From positions 1-64,000 of the forward strand of contig NZ_JAMYDU010000019.1 of the NCBI RefSeq assembly GCF_024138395.1: DNA of 64,000 bases, written 5' to 3'. Under the pieces are notes generated by a model. The model saw only the letters and a program-made list of their open reading frames with translations, did no database searches and was not told the origin of the DNA. Of the stretch, positions 22,480 to 32,359 are shown piece after piece. The position numbers and the translations under genes are program-made. Position 1 is the stretch's first letter; each line of letters opens with the position of its first letter. The DNA is from Pseudomonas mandelii (GTDB lineage Bacteria > Pseudomonadota > Gammaproteobacteria > Pseudomonadales > Pseudomonadaceae).

Positions 22480-25221
22480 TTACGAGGCAATCAATTGCCG
22501 CAATACGTAATGCAAAATCCCCCCGGCCTTGAAGTACTCCACCTCATTGAGGGTATCGATGCGGCACAACACCTCGATCTTTTCATTGCTGCCATCTTCA
22601 CGGGTGACAACCAGCGTCAGGTTCATCCGAGGAGTCAGTTCGACGCCCGTCAGGCCAAGGATGTCTAGGGTTTCCTTGCCGGTGAGGTTCAGGCTCTTGC
22701 GGTTCTGATCCAGCTTGAACTGCAACGGCAATACGCCCATGCCCACCAGGTTGGAACGGTGAATCCGCTCGAAGCTCTCGGCGATGACGGCTTTCACGCC
22801 CAGCAGATTGGTGCCCTTGGCCGCCCAGTCGCGACTCGAACCGGTGCCGTATTCTTGCCCGGCGATCACCACCAGCGGCGTGCCCGATGCCTGGTAACGC
22901 ATGGCCGCGTCGTAGATCGGCAGCTTCTCCCCGGTCGGAATATAAATCGTGTTGCCGCCTTCTTCGCCGCCGAGCATCTCGTTGCGAATCCGGATATTGG
23001 CGAAGGTGCCGCGCATCATCACTTGATGGTTGCCGCGACGGGAGCCGTAGGAGTTGAAGTCCCGCGGTTCCACCCCTTGCTCGCGCAGGTAATGGCCGGC
23101 AGGGCTGTCCGCCTTGATGTTGCCGGCCGGGGAGATGTGGTCGGTGGTCACCGAATCACCAAGCAGCGCGAGAACTTTCGCCCCTTCGACATCCTTGACC
23201 ACCGGCGCAGGGCCGCCGATGTCATCGAAGAATGGCGGATGCTGGATATACGTCGAATCGTTGTTCCAGACATAAGTCGCCGCCTGCGGCACTTCGATCG
23301 CCTGCCACTGCTCATCGCCGGCAAACACTTCGGCGTATTCCTTGTGGAACATCGCGGTGTTCACCTGAGTGACCGCGTCGGCGATTTCCTGGGTGCTCGG
23401 CCAAATGTCTCGCAGATAAACCGGGTGGCCATCCTTGTCGTGGCCCAATGGCTCGCTGCTGATGTCGATGCGCACCGTCCCGGCCAACGCGTAGGCGACG
23501 ACCAGGGGCGGGGAGGCCAGCCAGTTGGTTTTCACCAGCGGATGCACGCGACCTTCAAAGTTGCGGTTGCCCGAGAGCACCGAGGCGACGGTGAGGTCGG
23601 CTTTCTGAATGGCTTTTTCGATCGGCTCCGGCAACGGTCCCGAGTTGCCGATGCAGGTGGTGCAGCCATAACCGACTAGCGCAAAACCGAGTTCATCAAG
23701 GTATTGGGTCAGGCCCGCTGCCTTGTAGTAGTCGGTGACCACTTTCGAGCCGGGTGCCAGCGAGCTCTTGACCCACGGTTTGCGCTTCAGGCCTTTCTCC
23801 ACGGCCTTTTTCGCCACCAGACCCGCCGCCATCATCACGCTGGGGTTGGAGGTGTTGGTGCAAGAGGTGATTGCGGCAATCACCACCGCGCCATTTTTCA
23901 ACCGATAGGTGCGGCCTTCGTGATCGTAATCCGTTTCGCCGATCAGATCGGCGTTGCCCACCGCGACGCCACCGCCACCCTCACTTTCCAGGCGACCTTC
24001 TTCCTTGCTGGAGGGTTTGAATTGCAGGCCGAGAAAGTCAGTGAACGCTTGCGCGACATTCGGCAGCGAGACGCGGTCCTGAGGGCGTTTCGGCCCGGCG
24101 AGACTGGCCTCGACGCTGCCCATGTCCAGGGCCAGACTGTCGGTGAACTCCGGCTCCTTGCCGGGCAGGCGCCACAGGCCCTGGGTCTTGCTGTAGGCCT
24201 CCACCAGTTTCACGGTTTCCGGTGTGCGGCCAGACAGACGCAAGTACTCCAGTGTCACCTCGTCCACCGGGAAGAAGCCGCAGGTGGCGCCGTATTCCGG
24301 GGCCATGTTGGCGATGGTCGCGCGGTCGGCCAGCGGCAGGTCGGCGAGGCCGTCGCCATAGAACTCGACGAATTTGCCGACCACACCTTTCTTGCGCAGC
24401 ATCTGGGTTACCGTCAGCACCAAATCGGTGGCGGTGATGCCTTCCCTGAGCTTGCCGGTGAGTTTGAAACCGATCACTTCCGGAATCAGCATCGACACCG
24501 GCTGGCCGAGCATCGCCGCTTCCGCTTCGATCCCGCCGACGCCCCAGCCAAGTACGCCGAGGCCGTTGATCATGGTGGTGTGGGAATCGGTGCCGACCAG
24601 CGTGTCGGGGAAGGCATAGGTGCGCCCGTCCTCGTCTTTGGTCCAGACCGTGCGGCCCAGGTACTCGAGGTTGACCTGATGGCAGATGCCGGTGCCCGGT
24701 GGCACCACACAGAAATTGTCGAAGGCGCTCTGGCCCCAGCGCAGGAAGGCGTAACGCTCGTGGTTGCGCTGCATTTCGATGTCTACGTTCTGTTCGAAGG
24801 CGCTTGAGCTGGCGTACTTGTCGACCATCACTGAGTGGTCGATCACCAGGTCCACCGGCGACAGCGGATTGATTCGCTGCGGGTCGCCGCCGGCCTTGGC
24901 CATGGCGGCGCGCATGGCAGCCAGGTCGACCACGGCGGGGACGCCGGTAAAGTCCTGCATCAATACCCGCGCCGGGCGGTACTGGATTTCGCGATCGGAG
25001 CGACGCTCCTTGAGCCAGGCGGCAATCGCTTTGAGGTCGGCGCCGGTAACGGTTTTCTCGTCTTCCCAGCGCAGCAGGTTTTCCAGCAGCACTTTCAACG
25101 ACATCGGCAACTTGTCGAGATCGCCCAGGCTTTTGGCGGCTTCGGGCAGGCTGAAATAGTGATAGGTCTTGTCGTCGACTTGTAAGGTTTTAAGGGTTTT
25201 CAGGCTATCGAGGGACGGCAT
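22480..25221 (-). CDS. acnA: Aconitate hydratase A
   Basis: 913 residues, normal for AcnA. It isomerises citrate and isocitrate in the TCA cycle and has a [4Fe-4S] cluster. The cluster cysteines lie in ITSCTNTSNP and YGCTTCIGNSG. The swivel domain has AKGTNLLGVKAVIAESFERI. A strong AAAGGAG precedes the ATG. It is monocistronic and divergent from rlmM. Confidence 0.97.
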   Translation of the reverse strand: MPSLDSLKTLKTLQVDDKTYHYFSLPEAAKSLGDLDKLPMSLKVLLENLLRWEDEKTVTGADLKAIAAWLKERRSDREIQYRPARVLMQDFTGVPAVVDLAAMRAAMAKAGGDPQRINPLSPVDLVIDHSVMVDKYASSSAFEQNVDIEMQRNHERYAFLRWGQSAFDNFCVVPPGTGICHQVNLEYLGRTVWTKDEDGRTYAFPDTLVGTDSHTTMINGLGVLGWGVGGIEAEAAMLGQPVSMLIPEVIGFKLTGKLREGITATDLVLTVTQMLRKKGVVGKFVEFYGDGLADLPLADRATIANMAPEYGATCGFFPVDEVTLEYLRLSGRTPETVKLVEAYSKTQGLWRLPGKEPEFTDSLALDMGSVEASLAGPKRPQDRVSLPNVAQAFTDFLGLQFKPSSKEEGRLESEGGGGVAVGNADLIGETDYDHEGRTYRLKNGAVVIAAITSCTNTSNPSVMMAAGLVAKKAVEKGLKRKPWVKSSLAPGSKVVTDYYKAAGLTQYLDELGFALVGYGCTTCIGNSGPLPEPIEKAIQKADLTVASVLSGNRNFEGRVHPLVKTNWLASPPLVVAYALAGTVRIDISSEPLGHDKDGHPVYLRDIWPSTQEIADAVTQVNTAMFHKEYAEVFAGDEQWQAIEVPQAATYVWNNDSTYIQHPPFFDDIGGPAPVVKDVEGAKVLALLGDSVTTDHISPAGNIKADSPAGHYLREQGVEPRDFNSYGSRRGNHQVMMRGTFANIRIRNEMLGGEEGGNTIYIPTGEKLPIYDAAMRYQASGTPLVVIAGQEYGTGSSRDWAAKGTNLLGVKAVIAESFERIHRSNLVGMGVLPLQFKLDQNRKSLNLTGKETLDILGLTGVELTPRMNLTLVVTREDGSNEKIEVLCRIDTLNEVEYFKAGGILHYVLRQLIAS

Positions 25222-25443
25222 TGAAATGACTCCTTTAAATCCGCACGGCTACGGACTGAGGGAACGAACTGAGGCTTAAACCTAGTCCTGTTTGATGCTT
25301 AAGGCTAATTACTGGACTCTATGGAGAAGTCCAAGGTTCCGAACTCGGCTATCATGCGCCGGTTTTCGTGACAGGCTTTGCTTCAACGCAAGTCTGGGCA
25401 TCGCGCAGTGGCTGAATTCTTCGCCAACTGCCCAGGAGTAAAA

Positions 25444-26517
25444 ATGAACACCCTCTTTATGCATTGCCGGCCGGGCTTCGAAGGCGAAGTCTGTTCCGAG
25501 ATTTCCGAACATGCCGCGCGGCTGAACGTGGCCGGTTATGCCAAGGCCAAAACCGCCAGCGCCTGCGCCGAATTCATCTGCACCGAAGAAGACGGCGCCG
25601 AGCGTTTGATGCGTGGTCAGCGTTTCGCCGATCTGATCTTTCCTCGCCAATGGGCTCGCGGGATCTTCATCGATCTGCCGGAAACCGACCGCATCAGCGT
25701 AATCCTCGCGCACATGGCGGACTTCCCGCTGTGCGGCAGCCTGTGGCTGGAAATGGTCGACACCAACGATGGTAAAGAGCTGTCGAACTTTTGCAAGAAA
25801 TTCGAAGGCCACCTGCGCAAGGCGCTGATGGCGGCCGGCAAACTGGTGGAAGACGCCCACAAGCCACGGCTGCTGCTGACCTTCAAGAGCGGTCGCGAAG
25901 TGTTCATGGGCCTGGCGGAATCGAACAATTCGGCGATGTGGCCGATGGGTATTCCACGCCTGAAATTCCCGCGTGAAGCGCCGAGCCGTTCGACCCTCAA
26001 GCTGGAAGAGGCCTGGCACCATTTCATCCCCCGGGATCAGTGGGACGAGCGCCTGCACAGCGACATGACTGGCGTCGATCTTGGCGCCGCACCTGGCGGC
26101 TGGACCTGGCAACTGGTCAACCGCGGCATGCTGGTGACCGCCATCGACAACGGCCCGATGGCCGAAAGCCTGATGGAGACCGGTTTGGTGCAGCACTTGA
26201 TGGCCGACGGTTTCACCTTCAAGCCCAAGCAACCGGTGGACTGGATGGTTTGCGACATCGTCGAGAAACCGGCGCGCAATGCGGCGATGCTGGAAGAATG
26301 GATTGGCGAGGGGCATTGCCGGGAAGCGGTGGTCAACCTCAAGCTGCCGATGAAACAGCGTTATGCCGAAGTGAAGCGTTTGCTGGAGCGCATCGCCGAC
26401 GGGTTCAAGGCGCGGGGCATTCGGGTCGAGATCGGCTGCAAGCAGCTGTATCACGATCGCGAGGAAGTGACCTGCCATTTGCGCCGATTGGACGTGAAGA
26501 AACCCAAGTCCCGCTGA
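25444..26517 (+). CDS. rlmM: 23S rRNA C2498 2'-O-methyltransferase
   Basis: 357 residues from the ATG at 25444, which has AGGAG six bases upstream. RlmM methylates the ribose of C2498 in 23S rRNA using SAM. An N-terminal ferredoxin-like/THUMP-type region is followed by a Rossmann methyltransferase with SAM motif VDLGAAPGGW (211-220) and VDWMVCDIVEKPAR. It is followed by a REPIN and then tusA. Confidence 0.95.
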   Translation: MNTLFMHCRPGFEGEVCSEISEHAARLNVAGYAKAKTASACAEFICTEEDGAERLMRGQRFADLIFPRQWARGIFIDLPETDRISVILAHMADFPLCGSLWLEMVDTNDGKELSNFCKKFEGHLRKALMAAGKLVEDAHKPRLLLTFKSGREVFMGLAESNNSAMWPMGIPRLKFPREAPSRSTLKLEEAWHHFIPRDQWDERLHSDMTGVDLGAAPGGWTWQLVNRGMLVTAIDNGPMAESLMETGLVQHLMADGFTFKPKQPVDWMVCDIVEKPARNAAMLEEWIGEGHCREAVVNLKLPMKQRYAEVKRLLERIADGFKARGIRVEIGCKQLYHDREEVTCHLRRLDVKKPKSR

Positions 26518-26528
26518 GTACACAAAAA

Positions 26529-26623
26529 CCTGTGGGAGCGGGCTTGCCCGCGATTGGCGATTGATTAGTCAGCACAAATGTTGAATGTTCCGCCCTCATC
26601 GCGGGCAAGCCCGCTCCCACAGG
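26529..26623. repeat. REPIN, CCCGCTCCCACAGG variant
   Basis: Inverted arms CCTGTGGGAGCGGGCTTGCC...CGCGAT and inverse lie between rlmM and tusA. The arm variant is the same as at 3278-3366, but the orientation is reversed (arms point outward). Confidence 0.9.
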
Positions 26624-26695
26624 TGAGGTGTAACGCCACAGATGACCGAACACCCGGCAATGCGCGACAATGCCGGCAAGTTTCAGGAGTAAATC

Positions 26696-26947
26696 ATGAG
26701 TGAAATGATCGATACGCCGGTAGACGGCACCCTCGACGCCACCGGCCTCAATTGCCCGGAACCGGTGATGATGCTGCACCAGCACATCCGTGACCTGGTG
26801 CCTGGCGGCCTGCTGAAGGTAATCGCCACCGACCCGTCGACCCGTCGCGACATCCCCAAGTTTTGCGTGTTTCTCGATCACGAACTGGTCGCGCAGCATG
26901 AAGAGGCAGGCACCTACCTGTACTGGATCCGCAAAAAACTCGCTTAA
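26696..26947 (+). CDS. tusA: Sulfur carrier protein TusA
   Basis: 83 residues. TusA accepts persulfide sulfur from IscS and relays it toward tRNA 2-thiouridine synthesis and molybdenum cofactor enzymes. The catalytic cysteine is C20 in LNCPEPVMM. AGGAG lies six bases before the ATG. Its last four bases overlap the convergent MATE gene. Confidence 0.95.
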   Translation: MSEMIDTPVDGTLDATGLNCPEPVMMLHQHIRDLVPGGLLKVIATDPSTRRDIPKFCVFLDHELVAQHEEAGTYLYWIRKKLA

Positions 26948-28353
26948 CCCGCCGAACGACTGATGCGGATCCGCTTGCGTGCACTGCGCGTCAGGCGGAT
27001 CGACAGCATCAGTGCCGCGCAACTCAGGCCGACGATCAAACCCTGCCACAGCCCGCTCGGGCCACTCGGCGCGCCGAACCAGTCGGTCAGGCCCAAGGCG
27101 TAACCCACCGGTAAACCAATCCCCCAGTACGCGAACAGCGTCAGGATCATCGTCACTCGCGTGTCCTGATAGCCGCGCAGTGCGCCCGCCGCCGTCACCT
27201 GGATCGCATCGGAAAACTGGAACAGCGCCGAATACACGATCAGCATCGCGGCCACCTGAATCACCGTCGGGTCGGCGGTGTAAATCGCAGCGATGGGTTC
27301 ACGCAGCAACAGCATCATGCTCGCCGACAGGCACGCATACGCCAGGGCGGTGGCCATGCCGACACCGGCGGCGAAGCGGGCTTCGCGTGGTTCCTCTCGG
27401 CCGAGTGCCTGGCCGACTCGCACGGTCACGGCCATGCCGAGGGAGTAGGGGATCATGAACACCAGCGAGCTGAAGTTCAGCGCGATCTGGTGCCCGGCGA
27501 CCACGGTGGCGCCGAGGCTGCCAATCAGCAGGGCGATCACGGCGAAGATGCTCGACTCGGCGAACACCGCAATGCCGATCGGCAGGCCGATGCCCAGCAA
27601 ACGCTTGATCACCGACCACTGTGGCCAGTCGAAACGGCTGAACAACTGACTCGACTGATAGGCCGGCGCCCAGCGCTCCCAGCCGGCCATGCCCAACGCC
27701 ATCACCCACATCACGATCGCCGTGGCCCAGCCGCAGCCGACGCCACCCATGGCCGGCACACCAAAGTGGCCATAGATGAAGATGTAATTGAGTGGAATAT
27801 TCAGCGCCAGCCCACACAGGCCAAGGACCATGGCCGGGCGGGTGCGACCCAGGCCATCACTGAAGCAGCGCAGCACATGATAGAGCGCGACGGCAGGCAA
27901 GCCGCTGGCGATGCCGTGCAGATACTGCATGCACGGGCCGATCAATTCGGGATCGACTTTCATGATGTGCAGGATCGGTTCGGCGCTGAACAGCATGCCG
28001 GTCGCCATCAAACCCACCACCAGCGCCAGCCACAACGCCTGACGCACGATCGGACCAATCTCGCTGTGCGTGCCGGCGCCGAAACGCTGGGCGACTTTCG
28101 GGGTAGTAGCCAGCAGCGTGCCGGTCATCAGCAGAAACACCGGCACCCAGATCGAGTTGCCCAGCGCGACGGCCGCCAGATCTCGAGGCCCGACACGTCC
28201 GGCCATCACCGCATCAACGAAGCCCATGGCAGTGGTCGCCAGTTGCGCGATCATGATCGGCAACGCCAGGCCGAGCAGGTTTTTCAGCTCCAGGCGAACC
28301 CGGGCCGGGGGGTTGAGGGAAATAGCGGCGGGGCGGTCAGTCACGGAATTCAA
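26944..28353 (-). CDS. MATE family multidrug efflux transporter
   Basis: 469 residues with twelve predicted hydrophobic segments in two six-helix halves, as expected for NorM/PmpM-like pumps that use Na+ or H+ gradients to expel cationic drugs. The start is uncertain: 28353 is a TTG, and an in-frame GTG lies at 28344. Typical pieces are LALPIMIAQLATTAMGFVD and the second-half equivalent GIGLPIGIAVFAESSIFAV. The gene stands alone, convergent with tusA and divergent from pdxB. Confidence 0.93.
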   Translation of the reverse strand: MNSVTDRPAAISLNPPARVRLELKNLLGLALPIMIAQLATTAMGFVDAVMAGRVGPRDLAAVALGNSIWVPVFLLMTGTLLATTPKVAQRFGAGTHSEIGPIVRQALWLALVVGLMATGMLFSAEPILHIMKVDPELIGPCMQYLHGIASGLPAVALYHVLRCFSDGLGRTRPAMVLGLCGLALNIPLNYIFIYGHFGVPAMGGVGCGWATAIVMWVMALGMAGWERWAPAYQSSQLFSRFDWPQWSVIKRLLGIGLPIGIAVFAESSIFAVIALLIGSLGATVVAGHQIALNFSSLVFMIPYSLGMAVTVRVGQALGREEPREARFAAGVGMATALAYACLSASMMLLLREPIAAIYTADPTVIQVAAMLIVYSALFQFSDAIQVTAAGALRGYQDTRVTMILTLFAYWGIGLPVGYALGLTDWFGAPSGPSGLWQGLIVGLSCAALMLSIRLTRSARKRIRISRSAG

Positions 28354-28488
28354 GGCGAAACGTCCAAAAGATTTTGATGCGCAAGGCGGCGCATTCTACG
28401 CCTTGACGCAGTGGTCAGGAAAAGTCCTGTGTTAGGGATTTGTAATCAGTTTCCGATCATTGTGATATCCCCTACGGCGACGCAACCT

Positions 28489-28622
28489 TGTAGCAGCTGG
28501 CGCAGCCTGCGTTCGGCTGCGCAGCAGTCGTAAAAACAGACCCTGCGGTGCTTCAGCAAGACCTCGGGCTCAGGTCTCGCGTCTGCTACGCAGCCGAACG
28601 CAGGCTACGCCAGCTGCTACAG
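28489..28622. repeat. Long inverted repeat, TGTAGCAGCTG family, copy 1
   Basis: TGTAGCAGCTGGCGCAGCCT plus GCGTTCGGCTGCG on the left is mirrored by CGCAGCCGAACGCAGGCTAC plus GCCAGCTGCTACA on the right, around a loop of about 65 bases. It occupies most of the 341-base gap between the MATE gene and pdxB; the rest shows nothing else recognisable. A relative lies at 38780-38925. Confidence 0.88.
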
Positions 28623-28694
28623 AGGGTGCGTAATGCCTGCTGGCCCATCACGGTCAACTCCGCCTAAACTGCCGATCCGCCAAAGGAGCCTGCC

Positions 28695-29837
28695 ATGCTG
28701 ATTGTTGCCGACGAAAATATCCCGCTGCTCGATGCCTTCTTCGCAGGTTTCGGTGAAATCCGCCGGGTGCCGGGACGTGCCATCGACCGCGCCACTGTCG
28801 AGCAGGCCGATGTGCTGCTGGTGCGTTCGGTGACCAACGTCAACCGCCAATTGCTCGAAGGCAGCAAGGTGCGCTTCGTCGGCACGTGCACCATCGGCAC
28901 CGACCACCTGGATCTGGATTACTTTCAACAGGCCGACATCACCTGGTCCAGCGCGCCAGGCTGCAATGCCCGGGGTGTGGTCGATTACGTGCTGGGCAGC
29001 CTGTTGACCCTGGCCGAAATTGAAGGTGCCGACCTGACTCAACGCACCTACGGTGTGGTCGGTGCTGGCGAAGTGGGCGGGCGGTTGGTCAAGGTTCTAC
29101 AAGGTCTGGGCTGGAACGTGCTGGTCTGCGATCTCCCACGGCAAGCCGCTGAAGGCGGCAATTACGTCAGCCTCGAGCAGATCATCGAGCAATGTGACGT
29201 CATCAGTCTGCACACTCCGTTGAACAAGCAGGGCCCACAGTCAACCTGGCATCTGTTCGATAAAAACCGCTTGAACCAACTCAAGCCTGGCACCTGGCTG
29301 ATCAACGCCAGCCGTGGCCCGGTCATCGACAACGTCGCCCTGCGCCAGGTGCTGTTGCAGCGTGAAGACCTGCAAGCGGTGCTGGATGTCTGGGAGGCTG
29401 AGCCCGAGGTCGATGTGGCGCTGGCCGAGTTGTGTGTGCTGGCGACGCCGCACATTGCCGGTTACAGCCTCGACGGCAAACAGCGCGGTACGGCGCAAAT
29501 CTATCAGGCGTTTTGCGAGTTCCTCGGGCAACCGGAACAGGTTCACCTGAGCGATTTGCTGCCAGCGCCGTGGTTGTCGGCAGTGACGCTGAACGCTAAC
29601 AGCGATCCGGCCTGGGCGCTGGCGATGTTGTGCCGTGGCGTGTACGACCCACGCCGTGACGATGCGGATTTCCGACGCAGCCTTGTAGGGAATGTGAGCG
29701 AGCAGCGTGCGGCGTTCGATGCGCTGCGCAAACAATACCCGCTGCGGCGTGAGATCGATGGGTTGAAGGTGCGGATCGAGGGGGATTCGCCGGTGTTGCA
29801 GCGAATCGTGGCGGCGTTGGGGGCTTTGGCTGTCTGA
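28695..29837 (+). CDS. pdxB: Erythronate-4-phosphate dehydrogenase
   Basis: 380 residues. PdxB oxidises 4-phosphoerythronate in the DXP-dependent pyridoxal phosphate pathway. A D-2-hydroxyacid dehydrogenase fold is evident: GVVGAGEVGGRLVKVLQGLG is the NAD loop, INASRGPVIDN carries the conserved arginine region, and the PdxB-specific dimerisation domain forms the C terminus. AAAGGAG lies six bases before the ATG. Confidence 0.96.
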   Translation: MLIVADENIPLLDAFFAGFGEIRRVPGRAIDRATVEQADVLLVRSVTNVNRQLLEGSKVRFVGTCTIGTDHLDLDYFQQADITWSSAPGCNARGVVDYVLGSLLTLAEIEGADLTQRTYGVVGAGEVGGRLVKVLQGLGWNVLVCDLPRQAAEGGNYVSLEQIIEQCDVISLHTPLNKQGPQSTWHLFDKNRLNQLKPGTWLINASRGPVIDNVALRQVLLQREDLQAVLDVWEAEPEVDVALAELCVLATPHIAGYSLDGKQRGTAQIYQAFCEFLGQPEQVHLSDLLPAPWLSAVTLNANSDPAWALAMLCRGVYDPRRDDADFRRSLVGNVSEQRAAFDALRKQYPLRREIDGLKVRIEGDSPVLQRIVAALGALAV

Positions 29838-29853
29838 GTACCGCGTTGGCTTT

Positions 29854-29937
29854 ATCGCGGGCAAGCCACGCTCCCACAGATCATGCGTCAATGTTGAAAT
29901 CACGGTAATCCTGTGGGAGCGTGGCTTGCCCGCGATA
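29854..29937. repeat. REPIN, CCACGCTCCCACAG variant
   Basis: ATCGCGGGCAAGCCACGCTC and its inverse form the two arms. The central CCACG differs from the other REPINs here and the change is mirrored in both arms. Confidence 0.9.
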
Positions 29938-29973
29938 GGAGTGCGCAGCACCCTCAAAAGGCACCCATAAAAA

Positions 29974-29994
29974 ACCCGGCTAAAAGAGCCGGGT
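29974..29994 (-). terminator. Intrinsic terminator of the small PA1571-like gene
   Basis: On the coding strand ACCCGGCT and AGCCGGGT form a stem with a short loop, followed by six T. It is 20 bases past the stop codon. Confidence 0.9.
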
Positions 29995-30013
29995 CAAGAA
30001 GACGGTGGCTATA

Positions 30014-30193
30014 TCACTCTTCTTCGGCAGGCTTGACCAATCGCTTCTCCAGTTCGCGGCAAGCGTCCTGGATCATGTTTTCAGTGATCGGTACTTCGTG
30101 CCCATCCTTATCAATAATCGAGCAACCCAGAGACTGGTCTGGTTGCGTGCGGATCACTGGAATCTTGTCATCGCTGCTGTTTTGCAAGGACAT
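30014..30193 (-). CDS. Small conserved Pseudomonas protein (PA1571-like)
   Basis: 59 residues from the ATG at 30193, preceded by GGAGA nine bases upstream. It is acidic and soluble with no transmembrane helix or signal. Visible core: PVIRTQPDQSLGCSIIDKDGHEVPIT. I recall a small family of this type in pseudomonads named after PA1571, with no known function. A good ribosome site and its own terminator support a real monocistronic gene. Confidence 0.8.
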   Translation of the reverse strand: MSLQNSSDDKIPVIRTQPDQSLGCSIIDKDGHEVPITENMIQDACRELEKRLVKPAEEE

Positions 30194-30450
30194 GGCCTGT
30201 CTCCTCATCAGGTTGTGTGCTTACTGTAGAACCGCCAAGTGACCGGGCTATGACAACTCCCTGCGATCTTTCAGGTCGGTATCCTCAGTCCATCAGAAAT
30301 ACCCGGACGTTTCCACCCGGACTTTAGACCAATAATCTCTAGCCACTAGTGTTGGCGGTCATAATTAACCTGACTCATTATGATTTACAGCGTTCAATCT
30401 CATTGACGGTGTAGGCTTGGCCGGGTCTAAGCCATTGGTTGCGCCATCGG
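30194..30450. other. Divergent intergenic region, small gene / ABC exporter
   Basis: About 260 bases, lower in GC than the genes, with no supported gene. It should hold the promoters of both flanking genes. GGTCATAATTAACC (30356-30369) contains a -10-like CATAAT for the rightward gene. No known operator was identified. Confidence 0.4.
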
Positions 30451-30459
30451 ATGATCTTC

Positions 30460-32238
30460 ATGCTCTCTTCCCGTCACCGCCGCGCCATTCGTCTGGCCAG
30501 CCGTTTCCTCGCGCCTTATCGCTGGCCGGCTTTGGGTGCCTTGCTGGCGTTGATCGTCACTGCCGGCATCACTTTGTCCATGGGGCAGGGTATTCGACTG
30601 CTGGTGGACGAGGGTTTCATGACCCAGTCGCCGCAGTTGCTCAACCGATCCATCGGCGTGTTCATGCTGCTGGTGGTCGGTCTGGCAATTGGCACCTTTG
30701 CACGGTTTTACCTGGTGTCATGGATCGGCGAGCGCGTTGTCGCCGACATCCGCCGTCGGGTGTTCAACCATCTGGTCTACCTGCATCCGGGGTTCTATGA
30801 AGACAACCGCAGCTCCGAGATCCAGTCGCGGCTGACCGCCGACACTACGCTGCTGCAATCGGTGATCGGCTCATCGCTGTCGCTGTTCCTGCGTAACGGG
30901 CTGATGGTGATCGGCGGGATTGTCTTGCTGTTTATCACCAACCCCAAACTCACCAGCATCGTGGTGGTCGCGTTGCCGCTGGTGGTCGCGCCGATCCTGA
31001 TTTTTGGTCGTCGGGTGCGCACCCTGTCGCGTCTGAGCCAGGACCGGATTGCCGATATCGGCAGCTATGTCTCCGAAACCCTGAGCCAGATCAAAACCGT
31101 GCAGGCCTACAACCATCAGGTTCAGGACGAGCAGCGATTTGCCACGACCGTGGAAGAGGCTTTCAACACCGCCCGCAAGCGTATTTTCCAGCGCGCCTGG
31201 TTGATTACCCTGGTGATCCTGCTGGTGCTGGGCGCGGTCGGAGTGATGCTCTGGGTCGGCGGCATGGACGTCATCGCCGGGCGGATTTCCGCGGGTGAAC
31301 TGGCAGCGTTTGTCTTTTACAGCCTGATCGTCGGCGGTGCCTTCGGCACGTTGAGTGAAGTGATCGGCGAACTGCAGCGAGCGGCGGGGGCGGCGGAGCG
31401 GATTGCCGAGTTACTGCGGTCGGAAAACATCATCCAGCCACCGACCCAGGGCCTAGTGACTTTGCCTGAACGGGTGAAGGGCGATCTGGTGCTGCAAGAT
31501 GTGCGCTTTTCCTACCCGTCGCGTCCGCAAAGCTATGCCGTCGATGGCCTGAATCTGACGATCAATGCCGGCGAAACCCTTGCATTGGTCGGGCCGTCCG
31601 GTGCCGGCAAATCGACTGTGTATGACCTGCTGTTGCGCTTTTACGACCCCATCGAAGGACGCATCCTGCTGGACGGTGTGCCGCTGACTCAACTCGATCC
31701 TCTGGACTTGCGTCGCTGCTTCGCCCTCGTCTCGCAAACCCCGACGCTGTTCTTCGGCAGCATTGAAGAGAACATTCGCTACGGTCAGCCGACGGCGACG
31801 TTGGCCCAAGTCCAGGAAGCCGCGAAAATCGCCTATGCCCACGACTTCATCGAGCAAATGCCCCACGGCTACCAGACTCACCTGGGCGATGCTGGTCTCG
31901 GTTTGTCCGGCGGGCAACGCCAGCGCCTCGCCATCGCCCGAGCGCTGCTGGTGGACGCGCCGATCCTGCTGCTGGACGAAGCCACCAGCGCCCTCGACGC
32001 CCAGAGCGAGCACTTGATCCAGCAGGCCCTGCCCAGCCTGATGAAAAATCGCACCACACTGGTCATCGCCCACCGACTGGCCACGGTGAAAAACGCCGAC
32101 AGGATCGCGGTGATGGACCAGGGGAAACTGGTGGCGGTAGGGACGCATCAAGAGTTGATTGCGAGTAATGCGTTGTACGCACGGCTGGCGGCGTTGCAGT
32201 TCAATGACGGCAAGGCCGAAACCGATCTGCGAGCATAG
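30460..32238 (+). CDS. ABC exporter, transmembrane-ATPase fusion (MsbA/LmrA-like)
   Basis: 592 residues from ATG 30460 (MLSSRHRRAIRLASRF); ATG 30451 would add three residues. A six-helix exporter membrane domain (about 20-310) is fused to an ATPase domain with Walker A GPSGAGKSTV (about 378), signature LSGGQRQRLAIARALL and Walker B ILLLDEATSALD. It should act as a homodimer in the inner membrane; lipid or drug export is typical, but the substrate is not evident. No partner gene is adjacent. Confidence 0.92.
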   Translation: MLSSRHRRAIRLASRFLAPYRWPALGALLALIVTAGITLSMGQGIRLLVDEGFMTQSPQLLNRSIGVFMLLVVGLAIGTFARFYLVSWIGERVVADIRRRVFNHLVYLHPGFYEDNRSSEIQSRLTADTTLLQSVIGSSLSLFLRNGLMVIGGIVLLFITNPKLTSIVVVALPLVVAPILIFGRRVRTLSRLSQDRIADIGSYVSETLSQIKTVQAYNHQVQDEQRFATTVEEAFNTARKRIFQRAWLITLVILLVLGAVGVMLWVGGMDVIAGRISAGELAAFVFYSLIVGGAFGTLSEVIGELQRAAGAAERIAELLRSENIIQPPTQGLVTLPERVKGDLVLQDVRFSYPSRPQSYAVDGLNLTINAGETLALVGPSGAGKSTVYDLLLRFYDPIEGRILLDGVPLTQLDPLDLRRCFALVSQTPTLFFGSIEENIRYGQPTATLAQVQEAAKIAYAHDFIEQMPHGYQTHLGDAGLGLSGGQRQRLAIARALLVDAPILLLDEATSALDAQSEHLIQQALPSLMKNRTTLVIAHRLATVKNADRIAVMDQGKLVAVGTHQELIASNALYARLAALQFNDGKAETDLRA

Positions 32239-32359
32239 GAGCTGGTTGGGGGATGATCTTTTCGATTCCCGTCAAAGGTCGAAAATGGCCACGAGGTTTA
32301 AATAAATGTGGCCGCGATCGGGCATTATGTCGGACTCAGTTGCGAGCCTGGATAAGGAT

